A DNA stretch of 64,000 bases from Lichenifustis flavocetrariae (GTDB taxonomy: Bacteria > Pseudomonadota > Alphaproteobacteria > Rhizobiales > Beijerinckiaceae). How positions within the stretch are numbered: the first letter of the stretch is position 1; each line of letters opens with the position of its first letter. The position numbers and the translations under genes are program-made. This document shows positions 25,274 through 33,918 of this stretch, in pieces. The notes under the pieces are model-generated. The model ran no database searches and was not told the origin of the DNA. It saw only the letters and a program-made list of their open reading frames with translations. The DNA is taken from positions 310,001 through 374,000 of the forward strand of contig NZ_JAMOIM010000002.1 in assembly GCF_026130545.1 (NCBI RefSeq), written 5' to 3'.

Positions 25274-26698
25274 ATGCATGAGTCAGACGCACTTTTCACG
25301 GCGCTTCGCAATTTAGGTTCCGCCGATGCGGTTCGCGCCATCCAAGATCTGGTTCGCGACGGCTCTGACGAAGAGCTTGCCCGCACCAATCCGCTTTCCG
25401 TCGCGGCGGCTGCGGGCCTTCCGGAAGATGCCGTCATCGCTACCTTCCTGCATGCCGCGCGCCTTGGTCTCTTCGAGATGTCCTGGAACGTCCTGTGCCC
25501 CCATTGCAGCGGGGTGCTGAATGCGACCACGACATTGAAAACGGTGCGCGAGTCACACTATTACTGTGCCTTCTGCGATGCCGCCGAGGAGCTGCACCTC
25601 GACAATCAGGTCGAGGTGAGCTTCACGGTGAGCCCGCGTCTCCGCCACATCGGTGCTCACGATCCAGGCGGCCTTACCTTCTGGGACTATCATCGTCAGG
25701 TCTTCTTCGGCTCAGGCGTAGCCTTTCCGAAACGGGCCGTTTTCGATGCGTTGGCCCAATCCTGCATGCTTGAAACGCTCGAAGTACGACCCGGTGAGCG
25801 GATGATCCTGACCGTTCAGCTGCCGGAATCGCCGGTCGTCCTGTTCGACCCCATCACGCATACGGCGCACCTCGCGGCCGTGGAGGGTGAGCCAACGGTG
25901 GAGCGACAGGATCTCTCGATCCTGTTCGACAGCCTTCATCCCAATGTGGGGCGATCGGTCTTCCGGCCAGGCCCGCTCCGCGTGTCCTTCGACAATCGAA
26001 CGCAGGAGCGGGCGCTCCTCGGTGTCTACCGGGCAGGGCCTGAACTCGACGAGATGATCGGTGGCCGACGGCCGTTCTTGACCGCCAAGCACCTGCTGAG
26101 CAACCAGACGTTCCGGGACATCTATCGCACCGACACGCTCGACGTGGATCAGCGCCTGAAGATCATGAGCCTGACGTTTCTGTTCACGGACCTGAAAGGG
26201 TCGACGGAACTCTATGAGCGTGTCGGCGACCTCGTAGCCTACGATCTTGTCCGTGCCCATTTTCGCCTTCTGCACGAGATCGTCGCCTCGGAATCGGGCG
26301 CTGTGGTCAAGACCATCGGCGACGCCGTCATGGCAACCTTCACGACGCCGGATCGAGCCGTCTCGGCCGCCCTGCGCATGCAGGATTCCATGCGGCAGCT
26401 CAATGCCGAGCGCGGCGCTGAGGATCTGACGCTCAAGATCGGCCTGCACGAAGGGCCGTGCCTCGCCGTCTCCCTCAATGATCGGCAGGATTATTTCGGA
26501 CAGACCGTGAACATCGCTTCACGTGTGCAAAACCTCGCGACGAGCGACAGCATCTTCGCGACGGAGCCGATCCTGTTGCACGCAGCCTCGGCCGATCTCC
26601 TGGCCTCCCGACACATCGGCTCGAGGCCCTGGACCCAGGGGCTGCGCGGGATCGGAGACCGCGTACCGGTGTTCGAACTTGCGGCCAGCGACGTCTGA
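25274..26698 (+). CDS. Class III adenylate/guanylate cyclase with N-terminal zinc-ribbon-like domain (DUF5939)
   Basis: A 474-residue soluble protein. The N-terminal ~300 residues fit DUF5939 and include a four-cysteine ribbon: CPHC at residues 75-78 and CAFC at 98-101. The C-terminal class III cyclase domain begins at LTFLFTDLKGSTELYERVGD, with the first metal Asp in FTDLKGS, and has the second in KTIGDAVMATF. ERGAEDLTLKIGLHEGP and QDYFGQTVNIASRVQ complete the domain. No membrane segment. It probably makes cAMP from ATP, with the ribbon domain as sensor. ATG at 25274 is chosen over an upstream TTG. Confidence 0.86.
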   Translation: MHESDALFTALRNLGSADAVRAIQDLVRDGSDEELARTNPLSVAAAAGLPEDAVIATFLHAARLGLFEMSWNVLCPHCSGVLNATTTLKTVRESHYYCAFCDAAEELHLDNQVEVSFTVSPRLRHIGAHDPGGLTFWDYHRQVFFGSGVAFPKRAVFDALAQSCMLETLEVRPGERMILTVQLPESPVVLFDPITHTAHLAAVEGEPTVERQDLSILFDSLHPNVGRSVFRPGPLRVSFDNRTQERALLGVYRAGPELDEMIGGRRPFLTAKHLLSNQTFRDIYRTDTLDVDQRLKIMSLTFLFTDLKGSTELYERVGDLVAYDLVRAHFRLLHEIVASESGAVVKTIGDAVMATFTTPDRAVSAALRMQDSMRQLNAERGAEDLTLKIGLHEGPCLAVSLNDRQDYFGQTVNIASRVQNLATSDSIFATEPILLHAASADLLASRHIGSRPWTQGLRGIGDRVPVFELAASDV

Positions 26699-26726
26699 CG
26701 CGCAACATCTTCATGAGGGGCGGTCG

Positions 26727-27173
26727 ATGCTGTCACACGTGTTCATCGGCATCGCAGATTTCGTTCAGGCAAAAGCGTTCTACGCCGCCGTTATGGCCGA
26801 GCTCGGATTTGCTCTGAAATTTGAAGACCCGGAGCGGCAATGGGCCGGCTGGATGCAGCCCGGTGTTCCGCGTCCCCTGTTCCTGGTGGGCGTCCCCTTC
26901 GACGGCCGGCCCGCTCAACCCGGCAACGGCCAGATGGTCGCGCTGCTTGCCCCCGATCGAGGGGCGGTCAATCGATGTCATGCGGCCGCACTTGCTTTAG
27001 GTGCAGCCGATGAAGGGGGCCCTGGGCTCAGGCCGCAGTACCATCCGGATTATTATGGCGCCTACTTCCGAGACCCGGACGGGAACAAGCTCTGCGTCTG
27101 CTGTCACGATCCGGTGTCATCGTCGTCCGATGAATCCCTCCGCGCCCAAGATGTCGTGGAGCGTGCTCCATGA
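26727..27173 (+). CDS. VOC-superfamily (glyoxalase-like) protein
   Basis: A 148-residue VOC protein beginning MLSHVFIGIADFVQAKAFY behind GAGGGGCGG. The C-terminal module PQYHPDYYGAYFRDPDGNKLCVCCH closely resembles that of the VOC protein encoded at 24827, but the usual Glu ligand position is Cys or Val here, so metal binding may differ. The start lies 28 bases after the cyclase stop, so the genes may be cotranscribed. Substrate unknown. Confidence 0.83.
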   Translation: MLSHVFIGIADFVQAKAFYAAVMAELGFALKFEDPERQWAGWMQPGVPRPLFLVGVPFDGRPAQPGNGQMVALLAPDRGAVNRCHAAALALGAADEGGPGLRPQYHPDYYGAYFRDPDGNKLCVCCHDPVSSSSDESLRAQDVVERAP

Positions 27174-27336
27174 CGGCCTGAAGAAGGATGCGCCACAGCG
27201 CGGAGGACAAAGCCGGTCGACAATAACAGGGTGAAAACGTCGACATCCCAAGGCAAGCAACTTGCCGGCCGCTCGTGCGCGGGTCGAACACGAGCCCGGC
27301 TCCGGCTATAGAACGCCTTCCACCAGGATCGATCCC

Positions 27337-28554
27337 GTGCCCCGCGCCATTCTCATCGTTCTCGATTCCGTCGGCTGCGGCGCGGCGGAGGATGCCGCGG
27401 ACTACGGTGATGTCGGCGCCGATACGCTCGGCCACATCGCCGAGGCTTGCGCGAGAGGCGACGCGGCCAGGGAGGGAGTGCGATCGGGTCCGATCGTCCT
27501 CCCCTGGCTCGATCGGCTGGGGCTCGGTTCGGCGTGCCTCGCCTCGATCGGACGGGTCCCACCAGGACTGCACGCCGCGCCACGCGACACCGGCTGGGGC
27601 TACGGTGTCGAGCGTTCCGCCGGCAAGGACACGCCCTCGGGCCATTGGGAGCTGGCCGGCACGCCCGTCCCGTTCGCCTGGGGGTATTTCCCGCAGTCCG
27701 AACCCTGCTTCCCGCAAGATCTGGTCACCGCGCTCGTCAGCGAAGGCAAGTTGCCAGGCATCTTGGGCAACCGCCACGCCTCCGGCACCAGCATCATCGA
27801 GGAGCTCGGCGACGAGCACCTCCGCACCGGCAAGCCGATCTGCTACACCTCGATCGATTCCGTGTTCCAGATCGCGGCGCACGAGGAGAGTTTTGGGCTG
27901 ACCCGGCTCTACGATCTTTGCCGGATCGCCCGCCGGCTCTGCGACCCCTTGAATATCGGCCGCGTGATCGCGCGCCCCTTCGTGGGCCATTCGCATGCGG
28001 ATTTCCGACGCACGGCAAACCGCAAGGATTTCGCGGTGCCGCCACCGTCAGGCCATCTCTTGGCGCGCGCCGCTCAGGCCGGCCGCGCGGTCGTCAGCAT
28101 CGGCAAGATCGGCGACATCTTCGCCCATGTCGACACAGGCACGGAACGGAAGGGCGCCAGCAACGATGCCAATCTCGACCTTGTGCTCGAAACCCTGCCG
28201 GACCTCGCCGACGGCGGGCTGATCGTGGCCAATCTGGTCGATTTCGACACCGAGTTCGGCCATCGCCGTGATGTCGCGGGCTACGCGGCCTGCCTCGAAG
28301 CCTTCGACCGGCGCGTGCCGGAGATCATCGAGCGGTTGCGCCCCGACGATCTCCTGATCCTCGTCGCCGACCACGGGAACGATCCGACCTTTCGCGGCAA
28401 CGATCACACCCGCGAGCACGTGCCGATCCTCGCGCACTGCGCTGCGCGCGATGGGATGCGGATCGGACGGCGCGGGAGCTTGGCCGATGTCGGCGCCACG
28501 ATCGCGCGCCACCTCGGCCTCTCGCCGACGCCTGCCGGAGAGGCCTGGTTCTGA
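27337..28554 (+). CDS. deoB: Phosphopentomutase
   Basis: A 405-residue alkaline-phosphatase-fold metalloenzyme, the normal length of DeoB. It interconverts ribose-1-phosphate (or deoxyribose-1-phosphate) and the 5-phosphates. Seen features: N-terminal [17 protein letters not shown] with a metal Asp, [12 protein letters not shown] near residue 95 with the phosphorylated Thr, and [24 protein letters not shown] near 345-370 with metal Asp and His. Start is GTG at 27337, preceded by AGGA. It would complete the nucleoside breakdown path encoded near 46-55 kb, though it sits 19 kb away. Confidence 0.94.
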   Translation: MPRAILIVLDSVGCGAAEDAADYGDVGADTLGHIAEACARGDAAREGVRSGPIVLPWLDRLGLGSACLASIGRVPPGLHAAPRDTGWGYGVERSAGKDTPSGHWELAGTPVPFAWGYFPQSEPCFPQDLVTALVSEGKLPGILGNRHASGTSIIEELGDEHLRTGKPICYTSIDSVFQIAAHEESFGLTRLYDLCRIARRLCDPLNIGRVIARPFVGHSHADFRRTANRKDFAVPPPSGHLLARAAQAGRAVVSIGKIGDIFAHVDTGTERKGASNDANLDLVLETLPDLADGGLIVANLVDFDTEFGHRRDVAGYAACLEAFDRRVPEIIERLRPDDLLILVADHGNDPTFRGNDHTREHVPILAHCAARDGMRIGRRGSLADVGATIARHLGLSPTPAGEAWF

Positions 28555-28591
28555 CGCTTGGCTCGCGGCGACCGGCAAGCCATCGACAACC

Positions 28592-28999
28592 TCACCAGCC
28601 GTCGCCGGCCCGGCGCCAGTCGCGCTCCGGGCAAGGCTGCCGGTGAAAACCGCGCTCGCCGTCATAGCCACCGCGATCCCATCCGTCGCGGACGACGCGA
28701 TAGCGCGGCGCCTCGCGATAGACCGGGCGGCTGGGCTCATCGAAGCCGGCCTCGTCATAGCCGGGGTCCACGAAGCGCTGCCGGTAGATCGGGCGTGGGG
28801 CCTGCTCGACGACCGTGTAATTGTCGTCGTACTCGGCCGAATGGGCCAGCGTCGAGCCGGCTGCGGCGCCCAACAGCGCGCCGATGATGAGAGCGGCGTT
28901 CTGCCCGTTGCGGGCCTCGGCGGCGTGCGGGACCAGCAGACCCAGCGACGTAACGGCAGCGAGAAGAAGAGCGGGCGCTTTGCGAGTGACGAAAGCCAT
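28592..28999 (-). CDS. Small secreted protein with glycine-zipper segment
   Basis: A 135-residue protein. The signal peptide (residues 1-28, cleavage near AEA) is followed by a short glycine-zipper helix ALIIGALLGAAAGS near residues 35-48, then a hydrophilic Tyr/Arg/Asp/Pro-rich tail with repeated Y-R-E and D-G motifs and no Cys until near the end. Such proteins are common in Hyphomicrobiales and probably associate with the envelope. Function unknown. It is convergent with deoB and divergent from the AmpG gene. Confidence 0.65.
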   Translation of the reverse strand: MAFVTRKAPALLLAAVTSLGLLVPHAAEARNGQNAALIIGALLGAAAGSTLAHSAEYDDNYTVVEQAPRPIYRQRFVDPGYDEAGFDEPSRPVYREAPRYRVVRDGWDRGGYDGERGFHRQPCPERDWRRAGDGW

Positions 29000-29204
29000 G
29001 GCTTTCACCGTCCTGAGCGGTTCCGCACCTCCCGGTGGGAGGATCATTCGGAACCATGGGGAGATCATGCCGCCGGCGGGCTGAATGCACCGGGAACGCC
29101 GCACTTATCGGCCGTTCATCTGCCCTCGATGCAACCCAGGGCTTGCCAAGCCGCTCCTCCCACCCGCGAATGGGGCCGACGTTTCGCCCTGATCACGAGC
29201 CCGC

Positions 29205-30521
29205 ATGCAAAGCCAGACCCTGCCGACCGGCGCCGACAGCCTCTCGCCCCTTCGCGCGCTGTTCGCCGACCGCCGCCTCGGCACCATGGTGGGGCTCGGC
29301 TTCTCGTCCGGCATCCCGTTCCTGCTCGTCTACATCACGCAATCGGCCTGGCTCAGCGAGGCCAAGGTGCCGCTCGGCACGCTGGGCCTGATGAGCGAGA
29401 TGACGCTCGCCTACAAGTTCAAGTTCCTGTGGGCGCCCTTTCTCGACCGCTACGATCCGCCGGTCTTCGGCCGGCTGTTGGGACGCCGGCGCGGCTGGAT
29501 CGTGGTGGCGCAGATCGGCATCGCGCTCACGCTCGCCGGCATCGCCTTCGGCGATCCCGCCCATTGGCTCACCTGGACGGTCCTGTTCTCGCTCGCATTG
29601 GGCTTCGCGGGCGCGACCCAGGATGTGGTCATCGACGGCTGGCGCATCACGGTCGCGCCCGTCGAGCGGCAGGCCCTCATGTCCTCCTGGTCGGAGGTGG
29701 GGTGGCGTATCGGCAATCTCGTGGCCGGCGCGGGCGCGCTCTATCTCGCCGATGCGTTCGGCTGGCGCGCCGCCTATCTCTGCATGGCTTTCTGCATGCT
29801 CCCCGGCTTGATCGCCGCCCTGATGGCGCCGGAACCGCAATCCGACACGGCCGCGCAGCCGCCGCCCTCGAGCTTCGTGGACACGATCGTGGCGCCGATC
29901 CGCGATCTGATCGGGCGGCTCGGGCCTCTGGCCCTCCCGACCCTGCTGCTCGTCGCCGGCTTCCGCATGCCGGGCTATATTTCGAACGCCATGGCGGTGC
30001 CGCTGTTCAAGAGCCTGCACTATTCGAATTCGGACATCGCCACGGTCACGAAGCTCTTCGGCTTCCCGGTCGCGCTCGCGGGCACATTCTTCGCAAGTTG
30101 GGTGGTCAAGCGCATCGGGCTGATGCGCAGCCTTCTCTGCGGCACGGTCTTCGCCTCGGCGTCGCACCTCAGCCTCGCCTATCTGGCCGTACACGGCGAC
30201 CATGGCGGCGGCGAGTTCTGGCTCTTCGCCACCAGCGTCAGCATCGACGATTTCGCCTATTCGTTCGCGTCGATCATCCTCATCACCTACATGTCGGCGC
30301 TGGCCACGACCGAACATGCCGCGACCCAATATGCCCTGCTGACCTCGCTCTGCGCCATGCCGGGCAGCCTGCTGGCCGGCGCTTCGGGCTTCCTGATCGA
30401 GCGGATGAGCTTCGAATGGTTCTTCACCATGACGGCGCTGATCGGCGCCCCGGTGGCGCTCCTGTGCTGGTGGGTGTCGCGGCGGCAGGGAGGTGTCGCG
30501 CCGGGGCAGAAGGGTGACTGA
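29205..30521 (+). CDS. ampG: AmpG-family MFS transporter
   Basis: A 438-residue major facilitator with about 12 membrane segments. Its N-terminus LGFSSGIPFLLVYITQSAWLSEAKV and the following YKFKFLWAPFLDRY near residue 68-82 are the AmpG signature; the A-type motif analogue and QDVVIDGWRI near 145 also match. AmpG imports anhydromuropeptides for cell-wall recycling and in some species feeds beta-lactamase induction. No ampR or ampC gene is nearby. The family also holds other solute transporters, so the exact substrate is inferred. Confidence 0.85.
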   Translation: MQSQTLPTGADSLSPLRALFADRRLGTMVGLGFSSGIPFLLVYITQSAWLSEAKVPLGTLGLMSEMTLAYKFKFLWAPFLDRYDPPVFGRLLGRRRGWIVVAQIGIALTLAGIAFGDPAHWLTWTVLFSLALGFAGATQDVVIDGWRITVAPVERQALMSSWSEVGWRIGNLVAGAGALYLADAFGWRAAYLCMAFCMLPGLIAALMAPEPQSDTAAQPPPSSFVDTIVAPIRDLIGRLGPLALPTLLLVAGFRMPGYISNAMAVPLFKSLHYSNSDIATVTKLFGFPVALAGTFFASWVVKRIGLMRSLLCGTVFASASHLSLAYLAVHGDHGGGEFWLFATSVSIDDFAYSFASIILITYMSALATTEHAATQYALLTSLCAMPGSLLAGASGFLIERMSFEWFFTMTALIGAPVALLCWWVSRRQGGVAPGQKGD

Positions 30522-30670
30522 GTGACGGCAGCCTCCGCTCTCCTCGGCTGACACACCTCACCTCACCAGGCTGACGCTACTCCGGCTTTCACAAGTTTAA
30601 TCTTGCTCCCAGAACCCGATGCAGCGTCGAATGATTGTATAGACGAGGGGATTCAAGAGGAGGCGTTCCT

Positions 30671-31063
30671 ATGAATTACAATATTGTTACATTCAGCTCG
30701 GCGTTGCTTCTCCTGGCTGGAGCCGCCACCGCGAATGCGGCGACGAGCCCCGCCAAGGCGGCGGACGCCGGCCCCGTCATCCAAAACAGCCAGGCGATGG
30801 CGGCGGCCGACCAAATGCATCCGATGAACATGCGGCAGCAGATCCAGGATCAACTCACCAAGAACGGCTATTCGGCCGTGACCGTGATGCCATCCTCCTT
30901 CTTCGTCCGCGCCAAGGACAAGATGGGCAATCCGGTCGCGATGGTGATCGGCCCGGACAGTTTTACCGAGGTGACGGACGTGGTGAAGAAAACAGCCTCG
31001 GCGACGCCCGCCCCGAAAGCCGGTGGAACCGACGACCCGACGCCGGTTGCCGCGCAGAAGTAA
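30671..31063 (+). CDS. Small secreted protein of unknown function
   Basis: A 130-residue protein with a signal peptide (hydrophobic FSSALLLLAGAATANA to about residue 23). The body holds one conserved-looking block, QIQDQLTKNGYSAVTVMPSSFFVRAKDKMGNPVAMVI near residues 58-95, which resembles short PepSY-like beta-hairpin modules found in alphaproteobacterial periplasmic proteins. The tail is Ala/Pro/Thr-rich. GAGGAGG lies before the ATG. It is followed by two strong hairpins. Confidence 0.7.
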   Translation: MNYNIVTFSSALLLLAGAATANAATSPAKAADAGPVIQNSQAMAAADQMHPMNMRQQIQDQLTKNGYSAVTVMPSSFFVRAKDKMGNPVAMVIGPDSFTEVTDVVKKTASATPAPKAGGTDDPTPVAAQK

Positions 31064-31080
31064 CGCAACCCCGATCGATC

Positions 31081-31112
31081 GCAAACGGCCCGGCCTCGAC
31101 CGGGCCGTTTGC
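31081..31112 (+). terminator. Perfect 13-base hairpin after the secreted-protein gene
   Basis: A 13-base GC-rich stem (GCAAACGGCCCGG and its exact complement) with a 6-base loop lies 17 bases after the stop at 31063. The stem carries an A-rich left and T-rich right end, so on the plus strand it can act as a terminator, although the T run is only three bases. Confidence 0.75.
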
Positions 31113-31129
31113 GCATGTCCACACCCAGA

Positions 31130-31161
31130 AGCAAGGTCGGCTCCGATGGGCCGACCTTGCT
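31130..31161 (-). terminator. Perfect 12-base hairpin between convergent genes
   Basis: A 12-base stem (AGCAAGGTCGGC and its complement) with an 8-base loop lies 7 bases past the stop of the minus-strand gene at 31169 and is followed on the plus strand by TTTG. It probably terminates one or both convergent transcripts; together with the hairpin at 31081 it forms a tandem pair. Confidence 0.7.
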
Positions 31162-31168
31162 TTGTTGG

Positions 31169-31438
31169 TTACCGGTAGTGGCAGCGGCCGTAGCGACCAC
31201 GATACATGCGGGGCGGACAACCGCGCGGCGCGCCGGTCATCATGGCGCGAATACTGCCGCGCGGGCCGCGATTGAGGCGGCAGCCGCCGTAGGGACCCCG
31301 GTGCGCGCCGAACCCGCAGCCTGCGCGCGCCAGGATCACCGGGCTGTCCTGGGCCAGCGGCGCGGCCGGCATGGCCTCGGCGCCGCCTATCGCGAACAGC
31401 ATCGCGCCCGCCGCGAGGACCAAGCTGGTGATTTTCAT
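31169..31438 (-). CDS. GCG_CRPN-type small secreted peptide
   Basis: An 89-residue protein with a signal peptide (residues 1-22, MKITSLVLAAGAMLFAIGGAEA). The mature part contains the GCGFGAHRGPYGGCRLN block, a variant of the GCG...CRPN prefix found in a group of small Arg/Gly/Cys-rich alphaproteobacterial secreted proteins, then a second Cys pair (RGCPPRMYRGRYGRCHYR). The function of the family is unknown. The strongly basic mature peptide may bind envelope polymers or nucleic acids. Confidence 0.75.
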   Translation of the reverse strand: MKITSLVLAAGAMLFAIGGAEAMPAAPLAQDSPVILARAGCGFGAHRGPYGGCRLNRGPRGSIRAMMTGAPRGCPPRMYRGRYGRCHYR

Positions 31439-31514
31439 CGTTGCTCTCCCTTGGTGAATATGGCCCTGCGTCGGGCCATCATGCGCAGGCTAGGACGCGG
31501 AAGATGAAGCGGCG

Positions 31515-32624
31515 ATGAAGCGGGCGGAGGCCGCGGCGATGCGAAGTCGCTGGGCATCGGCGCCGCGCCGTGTCATGCACGGCAGCGTGACAGATCACCC
31601 TCCCCCGGTTTCGCCGCACCCGCTTGCCAGCCTGGGGTGGTCCGACTTCTTCGAGCATCAGCGCGCGCCCGGCGACGCGGGTTTCGTGCCGCGCCGGATC
31701 GCCGAGGTTCACCGCGCCCGCCTGACCGGCCTCTCCGACGCCGGCCCGGTGCGGCTGACGATCGCGGCCAATACCAACACCGGGGACTTCGCGGTGGGCG
31801 ACTGGGTGCTGGTCGACCCTCACACCGAAACGCTGCACCGCCGCCTGCAGCGCCGGACGGTGCTGGAGCGTCACGTCGAGAACAGCCGCGTCCCGCAACT
31901 CGCCGCCGCCAATGTGGACACGCTGTTCATCGTCACCTCCTGCAACGCCGATTTCAACCCGGCGCGGCTCGAACGCTATCTGGCCCTGGCGAACCAGGGC
32001 GGCGCCGCCTCGGTCATCGTGCTGACCAAGGCGGACGACACGAATGAGGCGGACAGCTATCGACGGCAGGCCGCCGCGCTGCAACGCGATCTTCCGGTCC
32101 TGATGCTCGATCCGCGCGCCCGCGCTTCAGTCGCGACCCTCGCGCCCTGGTGCGGTTTCGGACAGACGGTGGCGATGGTCGGCTCCTCCGGGGTCGGCAA
32201 ATCGACGCTCGTGAACACGCTGGCCGGCCCCGACCAGGAGGCGCCGCAACAGACCGGCGCGATCCGCGAACACGATGCCAAGGGACGCCACACCACGACC
32301 GCCCGCTCCCTGCACGCCATCGCGGGCGGCGGCTGGGTGATCGACACGCCCGGCATGCGCACGCTGCACGTGGGCGACGCCGCGGAGGGGATCGGCACGC
32401 TCTTCGCCGAGATCACCGAACTCGCCCCCCTGTGCCGCTTCAGCGATTGCACCCACGCCCACGAACCCGGCTGCGCCGTCCAGGCCGCCGTCAAAGCCGG
32501 CACCCTCGACCCCGCCCGCCTCGCCCGCTGGCGCACCCTCTTCGACGAGAACAAGGACAACACGCCGGTGCTGGTCGGGCCGAGGGGGAATAGGACGTTT
32601 GCGGGGCGGCCGCGGAGGCGGTGA
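31515..32624 (+). CDS. rsgA: Ribosome small-subunit-dependent GTPase A
   Basis: A 369-residue circularly permuted GTPase that assists 30S subunit maturation. An OB-fold precedes the GTPase part (AVGDWVLVDPHTETLHRRLQRR near 95). G4-like VLTKADD near 175 comes before the P-loop GSSGVGKSTLVN near 222 and the G3-like IDTPGMR near 277, showing the permutation. The C-terminal zinc site CRFSDCTHAHEPGC is near residue 310-325. The start may be ATG 31515 or a GTG at 31587; the conserved part begins after both. Confidence 0.9.
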   Translation: MKRAEAAAMRSRWASAPRRVMHGSVTDHPPPVSPHPLASLGWSDFFEHQRAPGDAGFVPRRIAEVHRARLTGLSDAGPVRLTIAANTNTGDFAVGDWVLVDPHTETLHRRLQRRTVLERHVENSRVPQLAAANVDTLFIVTSCNADFNPARLERYLALANQGGAASVIVLTKADDTNEADSYRRQAAALQRDLPVLMLDPRARASVATLAPWCGFGQTVAMVGSSGVGKSTLVNTLAGPDQEAPQQTGAIREHDAKGRHTTTARSLHAIAGGGWVIDTPGMRTLHVGDAAEGIGTLFAEITELAPLCRFSDCTHAHEPGCAVQAAVKAGTLDPARLARWRTLFDENKDNTPVLVGPRGNRTFAGRPRRR

Positions 32625-33213
32625 GCCACGGACCAGCCTGGGTCGCGGCGCAACCGGACAGCGGGAGTAATTCACCGGGCCATTGTTGCAGGCGGCCATC
32701 CTTGCGCGGGCCCGCCGCGGTCGGTATCCTTGACCTCATTTCTAGAGGGCCTGCCGTGCCGCTCACTTTAGCCAAAAATTCTGTTAGCAGAACCCTGAGC
32801 CCTTCCGTGTTGGTCAATCGGGCCCATCCGAGAACGGTTGCCATTCACGCGTTCCAGAGCGTCTCCCAAGGGTCCAGGAGCCCGGTTACCATCATCGGCG
32901 GCGACGGGTGTCGATCCATCCGCCCGAATAAACCGAGTTAGGACCCGACCTTCTGCCAGACTGTCTAACATCCGTGCGCGAGAACGTCTTCTACGGCTGC
33001 TCTACAGCATTGTTGGGGCCAGCACGCAGACGCACGGGTGACCACTGCAGCGGCGCCTCATCCGAAGAGAATGGCTCCTGGGACCGCCACCAGCCCCTCG
33101 GTATCAATGTCGTTTACGTGCCATTCGCCAGCGGTCGCCAGTGTAGAATTTAGTGACGTGATGCAAAAAAGAATGTACGTAGGCTCGTCAAAACCGCTCA
33201 CTCAATCGAAGCT
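32625..33213. other. Non-coding left arm of the AT-richer island
   Basis: About 590 bases with no recognisable gene. Short frames exist on both strands but none has conserved-looking composition. Base composition falls from the high GC of rsgA toward the lower GC of the three genes that follow. A TAGAAT hexamer at 33144-33149 could be a -10 element for those genes, but no good -35 was seen. No tRNA, integrase remnant or flanking direct repeat was found. Confidence 0.5.
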
Positions 33214-33918
33214 ATGTCTCTCGAACGAAATATGGAACATGTCGAGGAGCAAGGAGCATCTGTCGTTTTGGCAGGCAACTTCAATCCAGCCATCTTTAAT
33301 CCTGACTGGCTAGTTCGCCAGGAAGTCGTCTCCTCGGCAGAACTAGATGAAGGGGGCGTGAACGTCATACATGCTGAAGTTGCCCAATTTAAAGTTGGCT
33401 CTCTTCGGTTTGAGATACTGATTGATCGATTCACGGTACACGCTCTTTCGGAGCCATTCGTTAGGGTTGCAGACGTTATCGCGGATATCTTTGCGAAGGC
33501 GCTACCGCACACTCCCATCACCGCGATGGGCATAAACTACTTCGCCCACTTCCGTGTTTTGAGCCGCCAGCAACAGACTGCTTTCGGCAGAACGCTTGCA
33601 CCAATCCAGCCATGGGGCGACTGGGGCAGCACGCTGGAAAGCGATATTTCAGAGCAGGTTGGGGGACTAACAAGCCTGTCGATGCAACAAGTTTCTCCTC
33701 CAGACCGCGCGTCCGGCCACATAATGGTAACTGTACAGCCATCCGCGCACATCCCTGCAGGGCAAGGTGTTTTCTTTCAGCACAATGATCACTTCTCGAT
33801 TGCTAAGAACGAATCCAGCATCGATTTCCCTGGCCTTTGCTTAAAACAATTAACTCCCTCGTTGCAGAGAGCGCGATCCGTTTTGTCTCATCTTATTTCA
33901 GTTGCTAGAGGCTTGTAA
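33214..33918 (+). CDS. Unrecognised protein, gene 1 of the AT-richer island
   Basis: A 234-residue soluble protein without signal or membrane segments. It looks beta-rich, with ASVVLAGNFNPAIFNP near residue 15, a central RFEILIDRFTVHALSEPF near 65-82 and MGINYFAHFRVLSR near 105-118, then SGHIMVTVQPSAHIPAG near 168-184. The layout faintly recalls TIGR04255-type proteins but no firm family is recognised. Composition is clearly lower in GC than the flanking genes. It starts the three-gene unit, and its TAA shares one base with the next ATG (TAATG). No clear ribosome site precedes it. Confidence 0.7.
   Translation: MSLERNMEHVEEQGASVVLAGNFNPAIFNPDWLVRQEVVSSAELDEGGVNVIHAEVAQFKVGSLRFEILIDRFTVHALSEPFVRVADVIADIFAKALPHTPITAMGINYFAHFRVLSRQQQTAFGRTLAPIQPWGDWGSTLESDISEQVGGLTSLSMQQVSPPDRASGHIMVTVQPSAHIPAGQGVFFQHNDHFSIAKNESSIDFPGLCLKQLTPSLQRARSVLSHLISVARGL

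Noticed and set aside
32768-32971. Minus-strand open frame of 67 codons in the island's left arm
   Set aside because: No similarity to transposase, integrase or any known protein could be recognised and the composition does not look coding.
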